From Arthrospiribacter ruber (lineage in GTDB: Bacteria; Bacteroidota; Bacteroidia; Cytophagales; Cyclobacteriaceae): DNA of 64,000 nucleotides. Below, one piece after another: positions 51,356 to 62,263 of the stretch (its first letter is position 1; each line of letters opens with the position of its first letter). The notes under the pieces were generated by a model, which had not been told where the DNA came from, ran no database searches, and saw only the letters and a program-made list of their open reading frames with translations. The stretch covers positions 248,001-312,000 of the forward strand of contig NZ_RPHB01000005.1 of assembly GCF_019343195.1 (NCBI RefSeq). Reading direction: 5' to 3'. Both the position numbers and the translations under genes were made by a program.

Positions 51356-54300
51356 GGATTTTCTGTTTCTTCAAAATCATCTATCAATTCCAGCTCATTT
51401 TCTTCTATGGCTTCATCGATCTCCCTTTTTCGCCATAGCTCTTTAAATGCATTAAATTCCCTATTGAAAATAAAGGACAATCCGGTAACTATGAGCTGTC
51501 CATCAATAACCGACTCAAATTGGTTTCTTCTGTACGCTTTGGCCCTCCATTGTCCCCTGGTATCAAGCAGATATTCCAAACTGACATCACCGAAGAGTGC
51601 ATCACCTTGATTGACACTTTCTCTGGAACCGCCCTCTACATCCATTTGACCTCCTACAGAAATTACCAATCTATCATCAAACAACCTCTGTCTGGCTGCG
51701 ACATTCAATTGTGTCCTATCTTCCGGTCCTCCATTCTGATAATCTGTAAATGAATCCAGATCCATATCCAGGCTGAATCCGGATTCACCAAATAAACGAT
51801 CAGACAAGGCATTGAGCTGCGATGACAACACTTGAGAGACACTGGAACGGGCAAGGTTTACTGAACCTCCAGTAGAGCCATCATTGCCCATAGTCGGGAA
51901 AAACTGGTTGAGCACCAATAATGCAAACACTTGCTTGGTCACTTCATCTTCGTTTTCATTAAGCTGCTGTACAGTAGAATATACAGCCCCTCCAAAGGCC
52001 CCTCTATCCTGCTCCTGCATGTCCAATTCAAAACTGATCTGAGGCTGCATCAAATCACCGTCTACCTTAAGAAAAACCTGAAAACGGAGTACCTGCCTAA
52101 ATTGGCTTCTGGTATCCGGCCCGGAGCCACTCAGCTGGGCCTGCATAAGTTCTGCCGCTGATGTCCTGACATTGTAAATCGCCCTAAGATTGAGACTGGC
52201 ATCCAATGGATCTCCATTCCAGAGAATTGAACTGCCTTCGGCAAGCTCAAACCTTCTACTTACCAGATTGTAAAGGTTAAGTTCATAATGCCCGCTTCGT
52301 ACCTCATACCTTCCTGATAAAGAAATATTCCCATTGGGATTCATCAACATATTCAGGTCTGCTTCCCCTTGAAGACGGAGATTGTCACCGGTTCTTTCAT
52401 CTACTACCACATTGAAAACTGCTTCAGGATCTATCTGAAGATTAGCCTTCACATCAAAGCCCTGAATTCCCTGGGTACTTATCTCATTTTCCCTTTGGTT
52501 CATTACATCATAAGGGTCTGCATGGTTGACAAAAATGACTACACCGGTTCTTTCTACCAATTCGAGTTGGCTCTCAGGAACGATAAAAGTGAAATTGGTA
52601 CCCCTATTGATCCTCAATCTGACATCTAATTCAGGTAGCTCTGTGGTTCCCTTTACATCCATATCCAGATTGATATTTGCCCTACCAAAAAAGAGGTCAT
52701 TGTCTTCACGGGTAGAGTTAAGCACCTGAAAGTTCTCAGACCGGATCTTAAGATCTAAGCCAATCTGCGAAAAATCTTCAGTATCAATCTTTCCGTCGAT
52801 GTTGAACTCCTGACCTGACTCATCCCTGATATCAAAATCCTCAAAGTATAGACCACTATTGTCAACGCGTAACTGATCCTCACTGACTGAAAATTTATTA
52901 TTCAGCTGACTCACTACCAATGATACCTCATTGAAATCAAGTGTTCCTTCGTAAACAGGTTCCTGAAAACTACCTGTCACCCGTACATTACCACTGATGT
53001 AACCTTCTGTATTACGGATTTCATCTCCGGCAAACTTATCTATCATGGCCATTTTTAGCTCATTGAGCTTGAGCTCCAAATCCAAAAGTGAACTTTCTTG
53101 ATTGGCTTCAATCACACCGTCCAGATCCAAGTCTATCATTCCTTCTTTCAGAGCAAGACTAAAATCATATTCCTGAAGCGTCCTGGCTTCGGCATCAATA
53201 GTCAAAGTACCCAAAGGAATTTCCATAACTTCCAGGTCATTTACCCTGAAATCCGCCAGTACACCAATCGCATCCCAAGGATTTACTGCCACAAACTCAC
53301 CATTAGCAATTCCTTTTACCAATGGATCATCGGGATTGAGGAAGCTGGTAAAAGTACTGAGGTTAAAATCCTTAAAAAGAACACCAATTTGCTCATCCTC
53401 GGTATCCAATACTTCATTGCTCAGACGGAGTTCCTGATTATTTCTTGTAAAAGCAAAATCCTCAAAACTCAGGTAATTTTCAGCGTAGTAGACAGCGTTG
53501 TTTTCAGGCATTTGCCAAGACCGGGAATTGAAAATCAAGCCTTCCGGATTGATGTGATAAATAAGAGTATCCCCTTCAAACTTCAATACTGACTTGAGGT
53601 CAATGATCGGCTCTTCATTGTAAAGCGATAAAAAGTCCAACCTTACGTCATTTTCCTGAAAAGTTCCCGTGAGACTTGTTTCCCCCATATCAATAGGACC
53701 AAAAATTAATTCCCTAAATCCTGCAGATAAGGAAAGACTGTTGGCATCTCCATCCAAGTCCAGTTCAAAAGACCTGACTTTGACATCTGTATATTCCAAA
53801 AGGGGAAGGTAAACCTGAGCATTTAATATTGCCCTTTCCGCATCAAAATCGAAGGTAATACTTACTGTATCCAACTCCTCAATACCTGACACCAACAATT
53901 GATCTATAAAAGGTGTAGGGCTAAATTGAAATTCACCCTTTGCTTTTATGCTTCGGTCTGCCAATGTATCCACTTCCCCGGATACCAGTTCAGATAAATA
54001 GGTCTGCATAGATTCGGTCAATGCCTCAGCCGAACCATTCACTTCTGCCTGGCCCTTCAAAAAATCAGACTTTATGCTCATAGTAGTAATAGCGTCAGAA
54101 AGCCTGGCTTCTAAAGCAATCTCCCCAATTGGATAGGCTTGCCTCTCATAATACATAAATGCTTCCTCGAGACGCAATTTTGCTTTGATGTCATCCAAGC
54201 TTCCTGATACTTCACCTTCCAGTTTCATTCTGGTAGTGATGTCCTGAGCAGTCAGTCTCATGGCTTGGGTTTCCAAATGCTTCAAATCTAAAGAAAAAAT

Positions 54301-56397
54301 CAGCTCCGGATTGACAGTATCCAATCTGGCCAAAGCCTCTAGCTTGATATCCAGGATATCCTTTTCTATGGCAAATACAAGATCTGCCATGGTATCTTTG
54401 GCTTCAACAGTAAAGATCAAGGAAGACAGGTCATAATCCCCCCATTGCAACTGATCAACGTCTGTTTTTAACTTCCCTCTAAGGTCATATAATCCATTAC
54501 CTTCTCCCTCTGCTGTCATTTTGAGCGAGATGGGTTTAAGGTCTGGCATTTTTAGAATTTTACCCAAATCCAATTCATCTAGCTCAAGGCTTGAATGAAG
54601 CTTATAAGGTTGCTGATCCAAAAACTCAGCCTGAAGCATTACATTTCCGTCTGAGGTTTTTAATTCGATATCAGTCTCAAGTTCTTCTAGACTACCACGA
54701 GCATTCCCTCTGAGCACTAGAGTTTTCGGTATATCATAATCCAACTCGAGATCCTCCAAAAATGGATTCAAGGACTTTTCATCAGACTCAAAAACCAGTT
54801 GACCCAAATCAAATCTTAATTTCTCTGTGTCCAAATAATTACGTAAGCTCAATCCATCGATCTGAAGTGATGTGGTGGGTCCATATGCCATTCTTAATCG
54901 TGGAATATCCAGACTACTTAAGTCTCCCGATAGACTTCCATTGGCGACTATGCCATTTTTCATCAACTCCCTAAAGTATCCTTCCTTTTCCAGTTCAGGT
55001 GCAAAAAACAATGCCTCAGATGCGTCGGTATTTAAGGTGATGAGCTCAAATCGGAATTTACTTCGGTCCGGATGCTCTATCAAACGTTCCAATGAACTGT
55101 ACTCCAGAGCGAGTGAAGCTTCTATTGAAGATGAATTGCTTTTTACTTTAAAATCTTCAATATTTAATTGTTTATCATTGATTTTGAAATCAAAAGCAAA
55201 GGTCTCTAGACCAAAGCCACTTTGCTCTTCGAAAGTAAACTCATCCAAGACCAATCCAGCCTTTTCATCCCTTAAATGAAGGCTATGGGCCTGAAAATTG
55301 AAATTGTTTAGAAGAATATTGTCCGGATTGAAAAGCCCTACAGTAGGTTCAGCGTCACCGAGTTGATATCCGAGTGAGTTATTCTCTATATCAATGTTGC
55401 CTACTTCCACAATCCACTCAGGCCATTCAAACCCCTCATTGCCTTCCAAATCTTCTATCGCCTCAGCTTCACTCCTTTCTATCTCGGTCATTTTCAACCT
55501 GATGTCGGATTCATGTAATCCTAAGGACTTTACCATGATTTTTTGACTTTCCAGATCTGCTTCTGGGAGTTCTATCCAAAAGTCTCCCAAAATCAACTCC
55601 GCATCTATTCCATCAGGAACTGACTCATACTTCCAATCAGCATTTTTAATACTAAACTTACCTAATGACAACAATGGAGGCGGAAGCTCAGATGATTCGC
55701 TGGGCTCCGAGGGAGGAAAGGATCTGAACTGAAGGTAATTTATCCTGGAATTCAATATAGCAGCCTCAGAAATACCAAAGTTCATTTTATTCAGATCCAC
55801 CTCATCCAGTCTGATTTTGATTTCCTCCCAGTAAGCATTCAGGTCTATACCGAGCTCTCCATCAAAATAACTGATCCTAAAATCCTTAAGGTCCACAGGA
55901 CCGACGGTCAATTTCGGAAAATCTGAGGGCTCCTCTGACGACACAGAAGCTGCATCTCCCATACTTTCTTCGGATTCCTCAACAAAAGCTTCTATAAAGA
56001 AATCAAAATTGTATTGTCCTGAAACTGAATCCCTGTTGACATTAGCCCTCAAACCTTCCCAGTAAAGTTTTGAAACCTTTATTTCACCTGTTCTTATCAA
56101 AGGCAAAATTGAAACACCAGTTTCTAGGTTTTTGGAATACAATAGTGTGTCACCCTTTTGGTCTTCAAGAAACAATCCCTCCAGATATAGATTACCGCTG
56201 AAAGTAATAAAAAGCCTTTCGATATCTACCCTAGTTTTGGTCTGATCGCTTACATAAGTGGTCGCTTTTTGAACGATTATATCCTGACCCCATGGGCTTC
56301 TTATAAAAAGTATCAAAGCAACCACCAAAAACAGAATAACTGCCAAAGTGATGCCCAGTATTTTGAAAAATTTGATGATGTATTTTTTAATAATCAA
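51352..56397 (-). CDS. tamB: Translocation/assembly module TamB (AsmA-like, DUF490)
   Basis: Very long (1681 residues) inner-membrane-anchored periplasmic bridge protein. One N-terminal membrane helix (about 8-30) is followed by AsmA-like and then long beta-rich repeats, the hydrophobic beta-taco groove seen in TamB/YdbH/YhdP proteins that is thought to carry phospholipids. The C-terminal DUF490 domain has the segments GEADLNMLMNPNGNISLSGRYEVRSG (about 1345-1370) and KQVFALLVLNQFFP. It is first in the operon with tamL and has an exact minus-strand -7 element 26 bases upstream. Confidence 0.92.
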   Translation of the reverse strand: MIIKKYIIKFFKILGITLAVILFLVVALILFIRSPWGQDIIVQKATTYVSDQTKTRVDIERLFITFSGNLYLEGLFLEDQKGDTLLYSKNLETGVSILPLIRTGEIKVSKLYWEGLRANVNRDSVSGQYNFDFFIEAFVEESEESMGDAASVSSEEPSDFPKLTVGPVDLKDFRISYFDGELGIDLNAYWEEIKIRLDEVDLNKMNFGISEAAILNSRINYLQFRSFPPSEPSESSELPPPLLSLGKFSIKNADWKYESVPDGIDAELILGDFWIELPEADLESQKIMVKSLGLHESDIRLKMTEIERSEAEAIEDLEGNEGFEWPEWIVEVGNIDIENNSLGYQLGDAEPTVGLFNPDNILLNNFNFQAHSLHLRDEKAGLVLDEFTFEEQSGFGLETFAFDFKINDKQLNIEDFKVKSNSSSIEASLALEYSSLERLIEHPDRSKFRFELITLNTDASEALFFAPELEKEGYFRELMKNGIVANGSLSGDLSSLDIPRLRMAYGPTTSLQIDGLSLRNYLDTEKLRFDLGQLVFESDEKSLNPFLEDLELDYDIPKTLVLRGNARGSLEELETDIELKTSDGNVMLQAEFLDQQPYKLHSSLELDELDLGKILKMPDLKPISLKMTAEGEGNGLYDLRGKLKTDVDQLQWGDYDLSSLIFTVEAKDTMADLVFAIEKDILDIKLEALARLDTVNPELIFSLDLKHLETQAMRLTAQDITTRMKLEGEVSGSLDDIKAKLRLEEAFMYYERQAYPIGEIALEARLSDAITTMSIKSDFLKGQAEVNGSAEALTESMQTYLSELVSGEVDTLADRSIKAKGEFQFSPTPFIDQLLVSGIEELDTVSITFDFDAERAILNAQVYLPLLEYTDVKVRSFELDLDGDANSLSLSAGFRELIFGPIDMGETSLTGTFQENDVRLDFLSLYNEEPIIDLKSVLKFEGDTLIYHINPEGLIFNSRSWQMPENNAVYYAENYLSFEDFAFTRNNQELRLSNEVLDTEDEQIGVLFKDFNLSTFTSFLNPDDPLVKGIANGEFVAVNPWDAIGVLADFRVNDLEVMEIPLGTLTIDAEARTLQEYDFSLALKEGMIDLDLDGVIEANQESSLLDLELKLNELKMAMIDKFAGDEIRNTEGYISGNVRVTGSFQEPVYEGTLDFNEVSLVVSQLNNKFSVSEDQLRVDNSGLYFEDFDIRDESGQEFNIDGKIDTEDFSQIGLDLKIRSENFQVLNSTREDNDLFFGRANINLDMDVKGTTELPELDVRLRINRGTNFTFIVPESQLELVERTGVVIFVNHADPYDVMNQRENEISTQGIQGFDVKANLQIDPEAVFNVVVDERTGDNLRLQGEADLNMLMNPNGNISLSGRYEVRSGHYELNLYNLVSRRFELAEGSSILWNGDPLDASLNLRAIYNVRTSAAELMQAQLSGSGPDTRSQFRQVLRFQVFLKVDGDLMQPQISFELDMQEQDRGAFGGAVYSTVQQLNENEDEVTKQVFALLVLNQFFPTMGNDGSTGGSVNLARSSVSQVLSSQLNALSDRLFGESGFSLDMDLDSFTDYQNGGPEDRTQLNVAARQRLFDDRLVISVGGQMDVEGGSRESVNQGDALFGDVSLEYLLDTRGQWRAKAYRRNQFESVIDGQLIVTGLSFIFNREFNAFKELWRKREIDEAIEENELELIDDFEETENP

Positions 56398-56422
56398 GAT
56401 GTTTAAAACCCGAAATAAACCT

Positions 56423-56430
56423 CAAATATA
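56423..56430 (-). promoter_or_regulatory. -7 promoter element of the tamB-tamL operon (minus strand)
   Basis: Read on the minus strand, TATATTTG is an exact TAnnTTTG match, ending 25 bases before the tamB ATG at 56397. Confidence 0.5.
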
Positions 56431-56742
56431 AACTATAACTTCTCTAGGCCAATAAAATGTCTTGACGAAGTAGACATAACAAGTTCATGATATTTCACAA
56501 ACACACGGAAATTCAGCTATAATACGCGCAGATCCTACATTCATCTAAGTAACAACTATTATTACCTTGATTTGGTTGAAGAATCTGTGGGGTTTTTTGA
56601 GATTGTTTTGATGATCGGCAAAGGTTTAATAGAACATGGTTTAATTCCAAAAACCTAAGGCCTTGAATGTTAAGATAAACCAAACCCAGTATTATGCCGG
56701 AGTTAAATTTTCTGTTTGGCTTTTTTAATTGAAGCATAAGGC

Positions 56743-56750
56743 TACTTTTG
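56743..56750 (+). promoter_or_regulatory. -7 promoter element of the 56769 gene
   Basis: TACTTTTG is an exact TAnnTTTG match, 18 bases before the ATG. A TTTG at 56715-56718 could be a -33 box with a long spacer. Confidence 0.5.
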
Positions 56751-56768
56751 TAGAGTAACGAATAAAAC

Positions 56769-57008
56769 ATGCAGATTTTTACAAGCCTCCTTATTCTTTT
56801 GACGATTTATTTCCTGGCTGTACTCGGATTGGTACAAGGTTTTATTCCAGGAGCGAAGAAAGAAATTGCAGAAAGAAATGGGGCTAGTAAGGAAATTCTA
56901 AGTATCAAAAGAGTCATGTTGATCAGCTTTTTATTTGCTTTGGTGGTCACAAGTATTATGGTTTATTTTTTTATTTTCCCTAATTATAGGTTTGTAGAAA
57001 ATATATAA
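56769..57008 (+). CDS. Small two-helix membrane protein, function unknown
   Basis: A 79-residue protein with two hydrophobic helices (about 4-26 and 49-70) separated by a charged loop (PGAKKEIAERNGASKEILSIKR). The topology and size recall SecG, but the conserved Gly-Gly loop of SecG is missing, so I leave it unnamed. It is supported as a gene by an exact -7 element 18 bases upstream and the clean start. The next gene follows after 68 bases. Confidence 0.65.
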   Translation: MQIFTSLLILLTIYFLAVLGLVQGFIPGAKKEIAERNGASKEILSIKRVMLISFLFALVVTSIMVYFFIFPNYRFVENI

Positions 57009-57010
57009 GC

Positions 57011-57018
57011 CTTAAATT
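57011..57018 (+). promoter_or_regulatory. -7 promoter element candidate for the GNAT gene
   Basis: TAAATTTA differs at one base from TAnnTTTG. It lies 58 bases before the ATG. Low confidence in AT-rich DNA. Confidence 0.2.
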
Positions 57019-57076
57019 TAGCGTACTGAACTATCGGTTCATTGCCATTAACAAACAAAACACTTTAACAAAAACC

Positions 57077-57526
57077 ATGAATTATACCATTAGACCTTGT
57101 GAGGAAAAAGACCTACCGGAATTGATTGAACTTTGTGCAGCACATGCAGCCTATGAAAAAAGTGATTATGATCCTGAAGGAAAAATGGAGAGGTTAAGGG
57201 AAGCCATTTTCGGGGATATCAAAAGACTAAATTGCTGGATTGTGGACATTGATGGAAAAGCCCAAGGATTTACCACCTTTACCTTTGACTTTTCTACCTG
57301 GGATGCAGCTCCTTTTCTGTACATGGATTGCCTGTACCTTGACGAATCCTGCAGGGGATTGGGAATTGGCGCGGCCATTATGGACAAAATCAGAGAGGTA
57401 GCCCGTGAAAACAATTGTAAAAACATACAGTGGCAAACTCCTGAATTCAATGCACGGGCCATAAAGTTCTATGTTGGCCTAGGTAGCACCGGAAAACAAA
57501 AGATGCGGTTTTTTCTTAATCCCTGA
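57077..57526 (+). CDS. GNAT family N-acetyltransferase
   Basis: A 149-residue cytosolic acetyl-CoA-dependent acetyltransferase. The GNAT core is clear: an N-terminal strand-helix (YTIRPCEEKDLPELIELCAA), motif D/A strands ending YMDCLYLDESCRGLGIGAAIM with the acetyl-CoA loop RGLGIGA, and the C-terminal segment QWQTPEFNARAIKFYVGLG. The pattern is close to the diamine/spermidine-type or aminoglycoside-like small GNATs, but the substrate cannot be read. The gene is closed by a strong terminator. Confidence 0.9.
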   Translation: MNYTIRPCEEKDLPELIELCAAHAAYEKSDYDPEGKMERLREAIFGDIKRLNCWIVDIDGKAQGFTTFTFDFSTWDAAPFLYMDCLYLDESCRGLGIGAAIMDKIREVARENNCKNIQWQTPEFNARAIKFYVGLGSTGKQKMRFFLNP

Positions 57527-57554
57527 CCATCTATTTTAAAACGACTCTAGAATC

Positions 57555-57588
57555 AAAAAGCCCGACTGAGATACACAGTCGGGCTTTT
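57555..57588. terminator. Bidirectional terminator between GNAT and TPR genes
   Basis: A perfect stem (57555-57568 with 57576-57588 plus flanking A/T) of about 13 pairs with core GCCCGACTG and a 7-base loop lies between two convergent genes. Confidence 0.92.
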
Positions 57589-57653
57589 ACTTTACTTTAT
57601 CTAAACTGTGGCAACTAGCCAATCTTATAACTTGATTTCAGATTTTACTGATT

Positions 57654-58376
57654 TCAAAGCTTGTTCACTTCAGCCTTTGTTTCATTGGCCAATTCAAAAT
57701 CAGGCTGTAGTTCCAATGCCTGATTGATAGCTTCAAGCGCTTCTGTCTTGTTTTTTAGAGCCAAGTGAACCATCGCCTTCAAGTTCAGACCGGCAGCTTT
57801 GAGGTTGACCTCTTGTGTTTCATTGTCCGCTTTAGGAAATCCCACTTTCTCTTCAGTTGACTTATTGTTTTTGATCAGCATGTTGACGGAATTTAGTGCT
57901 TCTTCATGCTTTTCAAGTGAATATTGCATATATGCGGTTTTGTACAGACTAAAGAGATTTCCTGTCAATAGATAATGTCTTTCAAACTGGGGCAAAGCCC
58001 TGTCCATTGCTCCCAATTGTTCCAATGAGTAGGCTGCTATTTCCACTCCTGCAACACTTTTGTCATTAACTTCTAAAAGATCAAGTGCAGATACAGCCGC
58101 AGAGGTATACTGACCTGCATCAAAGTAAAGAGTAGCCAACAATTCCGGATATCGGGTATTGGTAGGGTTTCTTTCCATCAATTCAAAAAGCTTGACCCTT
58201 GCTACGGCGAAATCATTGTATCTAAGGGCAGCTTGGTAAATTCTCTGGTCTACTTCATTTCTTTTTCTCAATGTTTCACTTTCCTGGGTATTGGCCGGTG
58301 CAGGATTTTCCTGGGCAATTGCGGTAAAAGCCATCAACATGGTCAGGCCTAGAATCAAGGTAATCTTATTTTTCAT
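57654..58376 (-). CDS. Exported tetratricopeptide-repeat protein
   Basis: A 240-residue periplasmic protein with signal peptide 1-21 (ending AIAQ). It is built of TPR-like helix pairs (YNDFAVARVKLFELMERNP, RYPELLATLYFDAGQY, AAGLNLKAMVHLALKNKTEALEAINQALELQPD), the last being a textbook TPR motif. Such proteins scaffold other proteins; no partner is indicated. It lies 8 bases downstream of cca on the same strand, so it is probably in one operon with cca and the gene upstream of it, though a functional link is not evident. Confidence 0.85.
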   Translation of the reverse strand: MKNKITLILGLTMLMAFTAIAQENPAPANTQESETLRKRNEVDQRIYQAALRYNDFAVARVKLFELMERNPTNTRYPELLATLYFDAGQYTSAAVSALDLLEVNDKSVAGVEIAAYSLEQLGAMDRALPQFERHYLLTGNLFSLYKTAYMQYSLEKHEEALNSVNMLIKNNKSTEEKVGFPKADNETQEVNLKAAGLNLKAMVHLALKNKTEALEAINQALELQPDFELANETKAEVNKL

Positions 58377-58384
58377 GGTTAAGG

Positions 58385-59800
58385 TTATTTCTTTTGTAAT
58401 CCTTTTCGGGCGGCTAATTTATACAATAAGTCCAAAGCTTCATCTTTATTGTTCTTAATTTGTCCTTCCAAGATGGCTTCTTTTATTTCTTCTTTGAGTT
58501 CTCCCACAATTTTAGAGGGTTGGAGCTCAAATATTGACATGATCTCCTCACCTGATACAGGTGGTTGGAAATTCCGCACCTGATCTTTTTCTTCTACTTC
58601 TACGATCTTCTGTTCGACTTTGTCAAAATTGGCCAGGTACCGCTGTACTTTGTTGTTGTTTTTGGAGGTAATGTCGGCCCTACACAAAGTCATCAGGTCA
58701 TCAATATCATCTCCCGCATCGAATAGCAAGCGCCTCACAGCAGAATCCGTCACTTTATCGGACACCAAAGCTATAGGACGCAGGTGCAATCGCACGAGCT
58801 TTTGAACATATTTCATCCTTTCATCCATAGGAAGCTTCAGCCTTCTGAAAATACCGGGTACCATCCTGGCGCCTTTGTCTTCATGTCCATGAAAGGTCCA
58901 CCCTACTTTAGGGTGAAAACGCTTGGTGGCTGGCTTGGCTATGTCGTGCATGATAGCTGACCACCTGAGCCATAGATCATCTGTATGCTGGCAGATATTG
59001 TCCAATACTTGCAAGGTATGATAGAAATTATCCTTGTGTGACTTATCTCCAACAGAATCTACTCCCTGCAATTCAACCATTTCAGGAAAAAACTGGTGAA
59101 GCAGCTTGCTCACAAACAGGAGCTTAAATCCATAGGACGGCTTTTCTACTGCAATGATTTTGTTTAATTCATCGATGATACGTTCCCCGGATACGATCTG
59201 CAGCCTATGAGCATCATGTATGATCGCATCAAAAGTATCCGGGTCAATGTCAAAATTGAGCTGACTGGCAAACCTGATGGCGCGCATCATCCTTAAAGGA
59301 TCATCCGAAAAGGTCAGAACAGGATCTGTTGGTGTTTTTATGAGCTTTCTCTTGATATCCTTAAGCCCATCAAAAGGATCTATCAGTTCGCCGTAATTGG
59401 AAGAATTCACAGAAATGGCCATGGCATTGATGGTAAAATCCCTCCTTTCCTGATCTTCCTGCAATGTCCCATCTTCTACAATGGGCTTTCTTGAATCATG
59501 TCGGTAAGATTCTTTTCGGGCGCCTACAAATTCGATTTCCCAATCATCCAGTCGGATATTTGCTGTTCCAAAATTTTTGAAAACATTAAGTGGGACATGA
59601 TGATCAAAACTCTCAGCAACTTTTTTTGCAAGCACAATACCACTTCCAACACAGACAAAATCAATATCCTTTGACGGACGCTTCAGGATAAGATCCCGGA
59701 CATACCCTCCTACAACATAGGTTTCCAACCCCAGTTCATCGGCAACCTTTCCAACCCTTTCGAAAATATCAAGCTTGTCCAGTTCTTCTTTAAAATTCAT
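58385..59800 (-). CDS. cca: CCA tRNA nucleotidyltransferase / poly(A) polymerase family protein with HD domain
   Basis: Adds or repairs the 3' CCA end of tRNA; class II nucleotidyltransferase of 471 residues. The head domain has [20 protein letters not shown] with the GGxVRD and DxD catalytic motifs, then [12 protein letters not shown] and the RNA-binding region [17 protein letters not shown]-terminal HD domain (about 245-400) has HDIAKPATK, adding likely phosphohydrolase activity. Its start overlaps the stop of the upstream hypothetical gene by 4 bases. A paralog specialised for polyadenylation cannot be excluded. Confidence 0.93.
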   Translation of the reverse strand: MNFKEELDKLDIFERVGKVADELGLETYVVGGYVRDLILKRPSKDIDFVCVGSGIVLAKKVAESFDHHVPLNVFKNFGTANIRLDDWEIEFVGARKESYRHDSRKPIVEDGTLQEDQERRDFTINAMAISVNSSNYGELIDPFDGLKDIKRKLIKTPTDPVLTFSDDPLRMMRAIRFASQLNFDIDPDTFDAIIHDAHRLQIVSGERIIDELNKIIAVEKPSYGFKLLFVSKLLHQFFPEMVELQGVDSVGDKSHKDNFYHTLQVLDNICQHTDDLWLRWSAIMHDIAKPATKRFHPKVGWTFHGHEDKGARMVPGIFRRLKLPMDERMKYVQKLVRLHLRPIALVSDKVTDSAVRRLLFDAGDDIDDLMTLCRADITSKNNNKVQRYLANFDKVEQKIVEVEEKDQVRNFQPPVSGEEIMSIFELQPSKIVGELKEEIKEAILEGQIKNNKDEALDLLYKLAARKGLQKK

Positions 59801-60288
59801 CCTTTCAATATTTTGATTTCACCCTCAGGACTTAGAAACATTTCCTTGGTTCCCGCACTCAATAGAGGGAAAAAGTCCTTGGTCTCGAAATCAAATTCCC
59901 CATCCTCACATTCATTCAGGATAAGCACTTGTCCATAAGCAAACAACAACTTGTTCCAGAAATCCTTTTTGATCAAAGAAAACCTGATCTTACCATCTTG
60001 ACTGGGGCCCTTCTGCAAAAAGCGGCCTTTGATAGAATGATAAATGGTTGGCTTAGTGGCAAACTCAACAACATCTAATGAAACCTCGGAAAACTGTTCG
60101 GAAATACTCCTCAATTGGAATACATCAAAAATCAAAAAGATGCCTTCTGATCCATATCGGGAAGATGACCATGCTTCCATACTACTCAGCTCCAATACTT
60201 TACCGTGCCCTTCTTTGACTTTTACGCTCCCTTTTTGCTTGATGATTCGGGTGATTTCTTTGATTTCCACGATATAATTTTTCGTCAA
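59797..60288 (-). CDS. Hypothetical protein upstream of cca
   Basis: I do not recognise this protein of up to 163 residues. It is cytosolic, mixed alpha/beta, with no signal or membrane segment (for example [18 protein letters not shown] and [20 protein letters not shown]). The start is uncertain: the frame to 60288 begins with TTG and overlaps an exact minus-strand -7 element (60286-60293, TATTTTTG), while a GTG at 60270 would give a 12-base leader. The 4-base overlap with cca indicates one operon and hints at a role in RNA metabolism, which is only inference. Confidence 0.65.
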   Translation of the reverse strand: MTKNYIVEIKEITRIIKQKGSVKVKEGHGKVLELSSMEAWSSSRYGSEGIFLIFDVFQLRSISEQFSEVSLDVVEFATKPTIYHSIKGRFLQKGPSQDGKIRFSLIKKDFWNKLLFAYGQVLILNECEDGEFDFETKDFFPLLSAGTKEMFLSPEGEIKILKG

Positions 60289-60477
60289 AAATACTTGGTA
60301 TTATTGACAGGGAGGTAATTTTTATCAAAAAATCTGCCTGATAATTTCTTTTGAACTACATAATCCAACTTGCCAGAAAGGCAAATCTAACTGATTTTAA
60401 ACTCTATTGCTGACCACATTAACTCACAGTTTCAAAATTTCAATACAGTTTTGGGCCCTCAAGTCAAATATTTCACC

Positions 60478-60485
60478 TACCTTTG
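60478..60485 (+). promoter_or_regulatory. -7 promoter element of pyrG
   Basis: TACCTTTG is an exact TAnnTTTG match, 47 bases before the pyrG ATG. A TTTG at 60450-60453 is a possible -33 box with a 24-base spacer. Confidence 0.55.
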
Positions 60486-60514
60486 GATCCCATAAGAATC
60501 CAAATAAACTATAA

Positions 60515-62152
<1,638 letters not shown>

Positions 62153-62180
62153 CTATAAAAGACTCAGAGTGACAGATAAA

Positions 62181-62233
62181 GTAACCCAAATTTGGACAGA
62201 TTCATGGAAGCTGTCAAATTTGGGTTACTTTTG
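62181..62233 (+). terminator. Terminator of pyrG, long inverted repeat
   Basis: Arms 62181-62199 and 62211-62228 are inverted copies with a single one-base bulge, around an 11-base loop, followed by TTTT. The right arm's last three bases and the T-run are also the -7 element of the yidC promoter. Confidence 0.85.
62226..62233 (+). promoter_or_regulatory. -7 promoter element of yidC, overlapping the pyrG terminator
   Basis: TACTTTTG is an exact TAnnTTTG match 30 bases before the yidC ATG. Its first three bases are the end of the terminator stem and its T-run is the terminator tract. Confidence 0.55.
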
Positions 62234-62263
62234 CATTTCCAAAATGAGTATAAAGTAAATTTT

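Larger units (their letters stand above)
56398..56768. other. Divergent intergenic region upstream of tamB
   Basis: A 371-base region holding the tamB promoter (56423-56430) and the promoter of the small membrane protein gene (56743-56750). A minus-strand frame of 85 codons (56513-56770) covers the latter promoter and has no family-like features, so I do not call it. Nothing else was recognised. Confidence 0.55.

Noticed and set aside
56513-56770. 85-codon minus-strand frame upstream of tamB
   Set aside because: It covers an exact promoter element for the plus-strand gene and has no protein-like pattern.
56769-57008. Possible SecG
   Set aside because: Two helices and size fit, but the conserved Gly-Gly loop and the usual sequence around it are missing.
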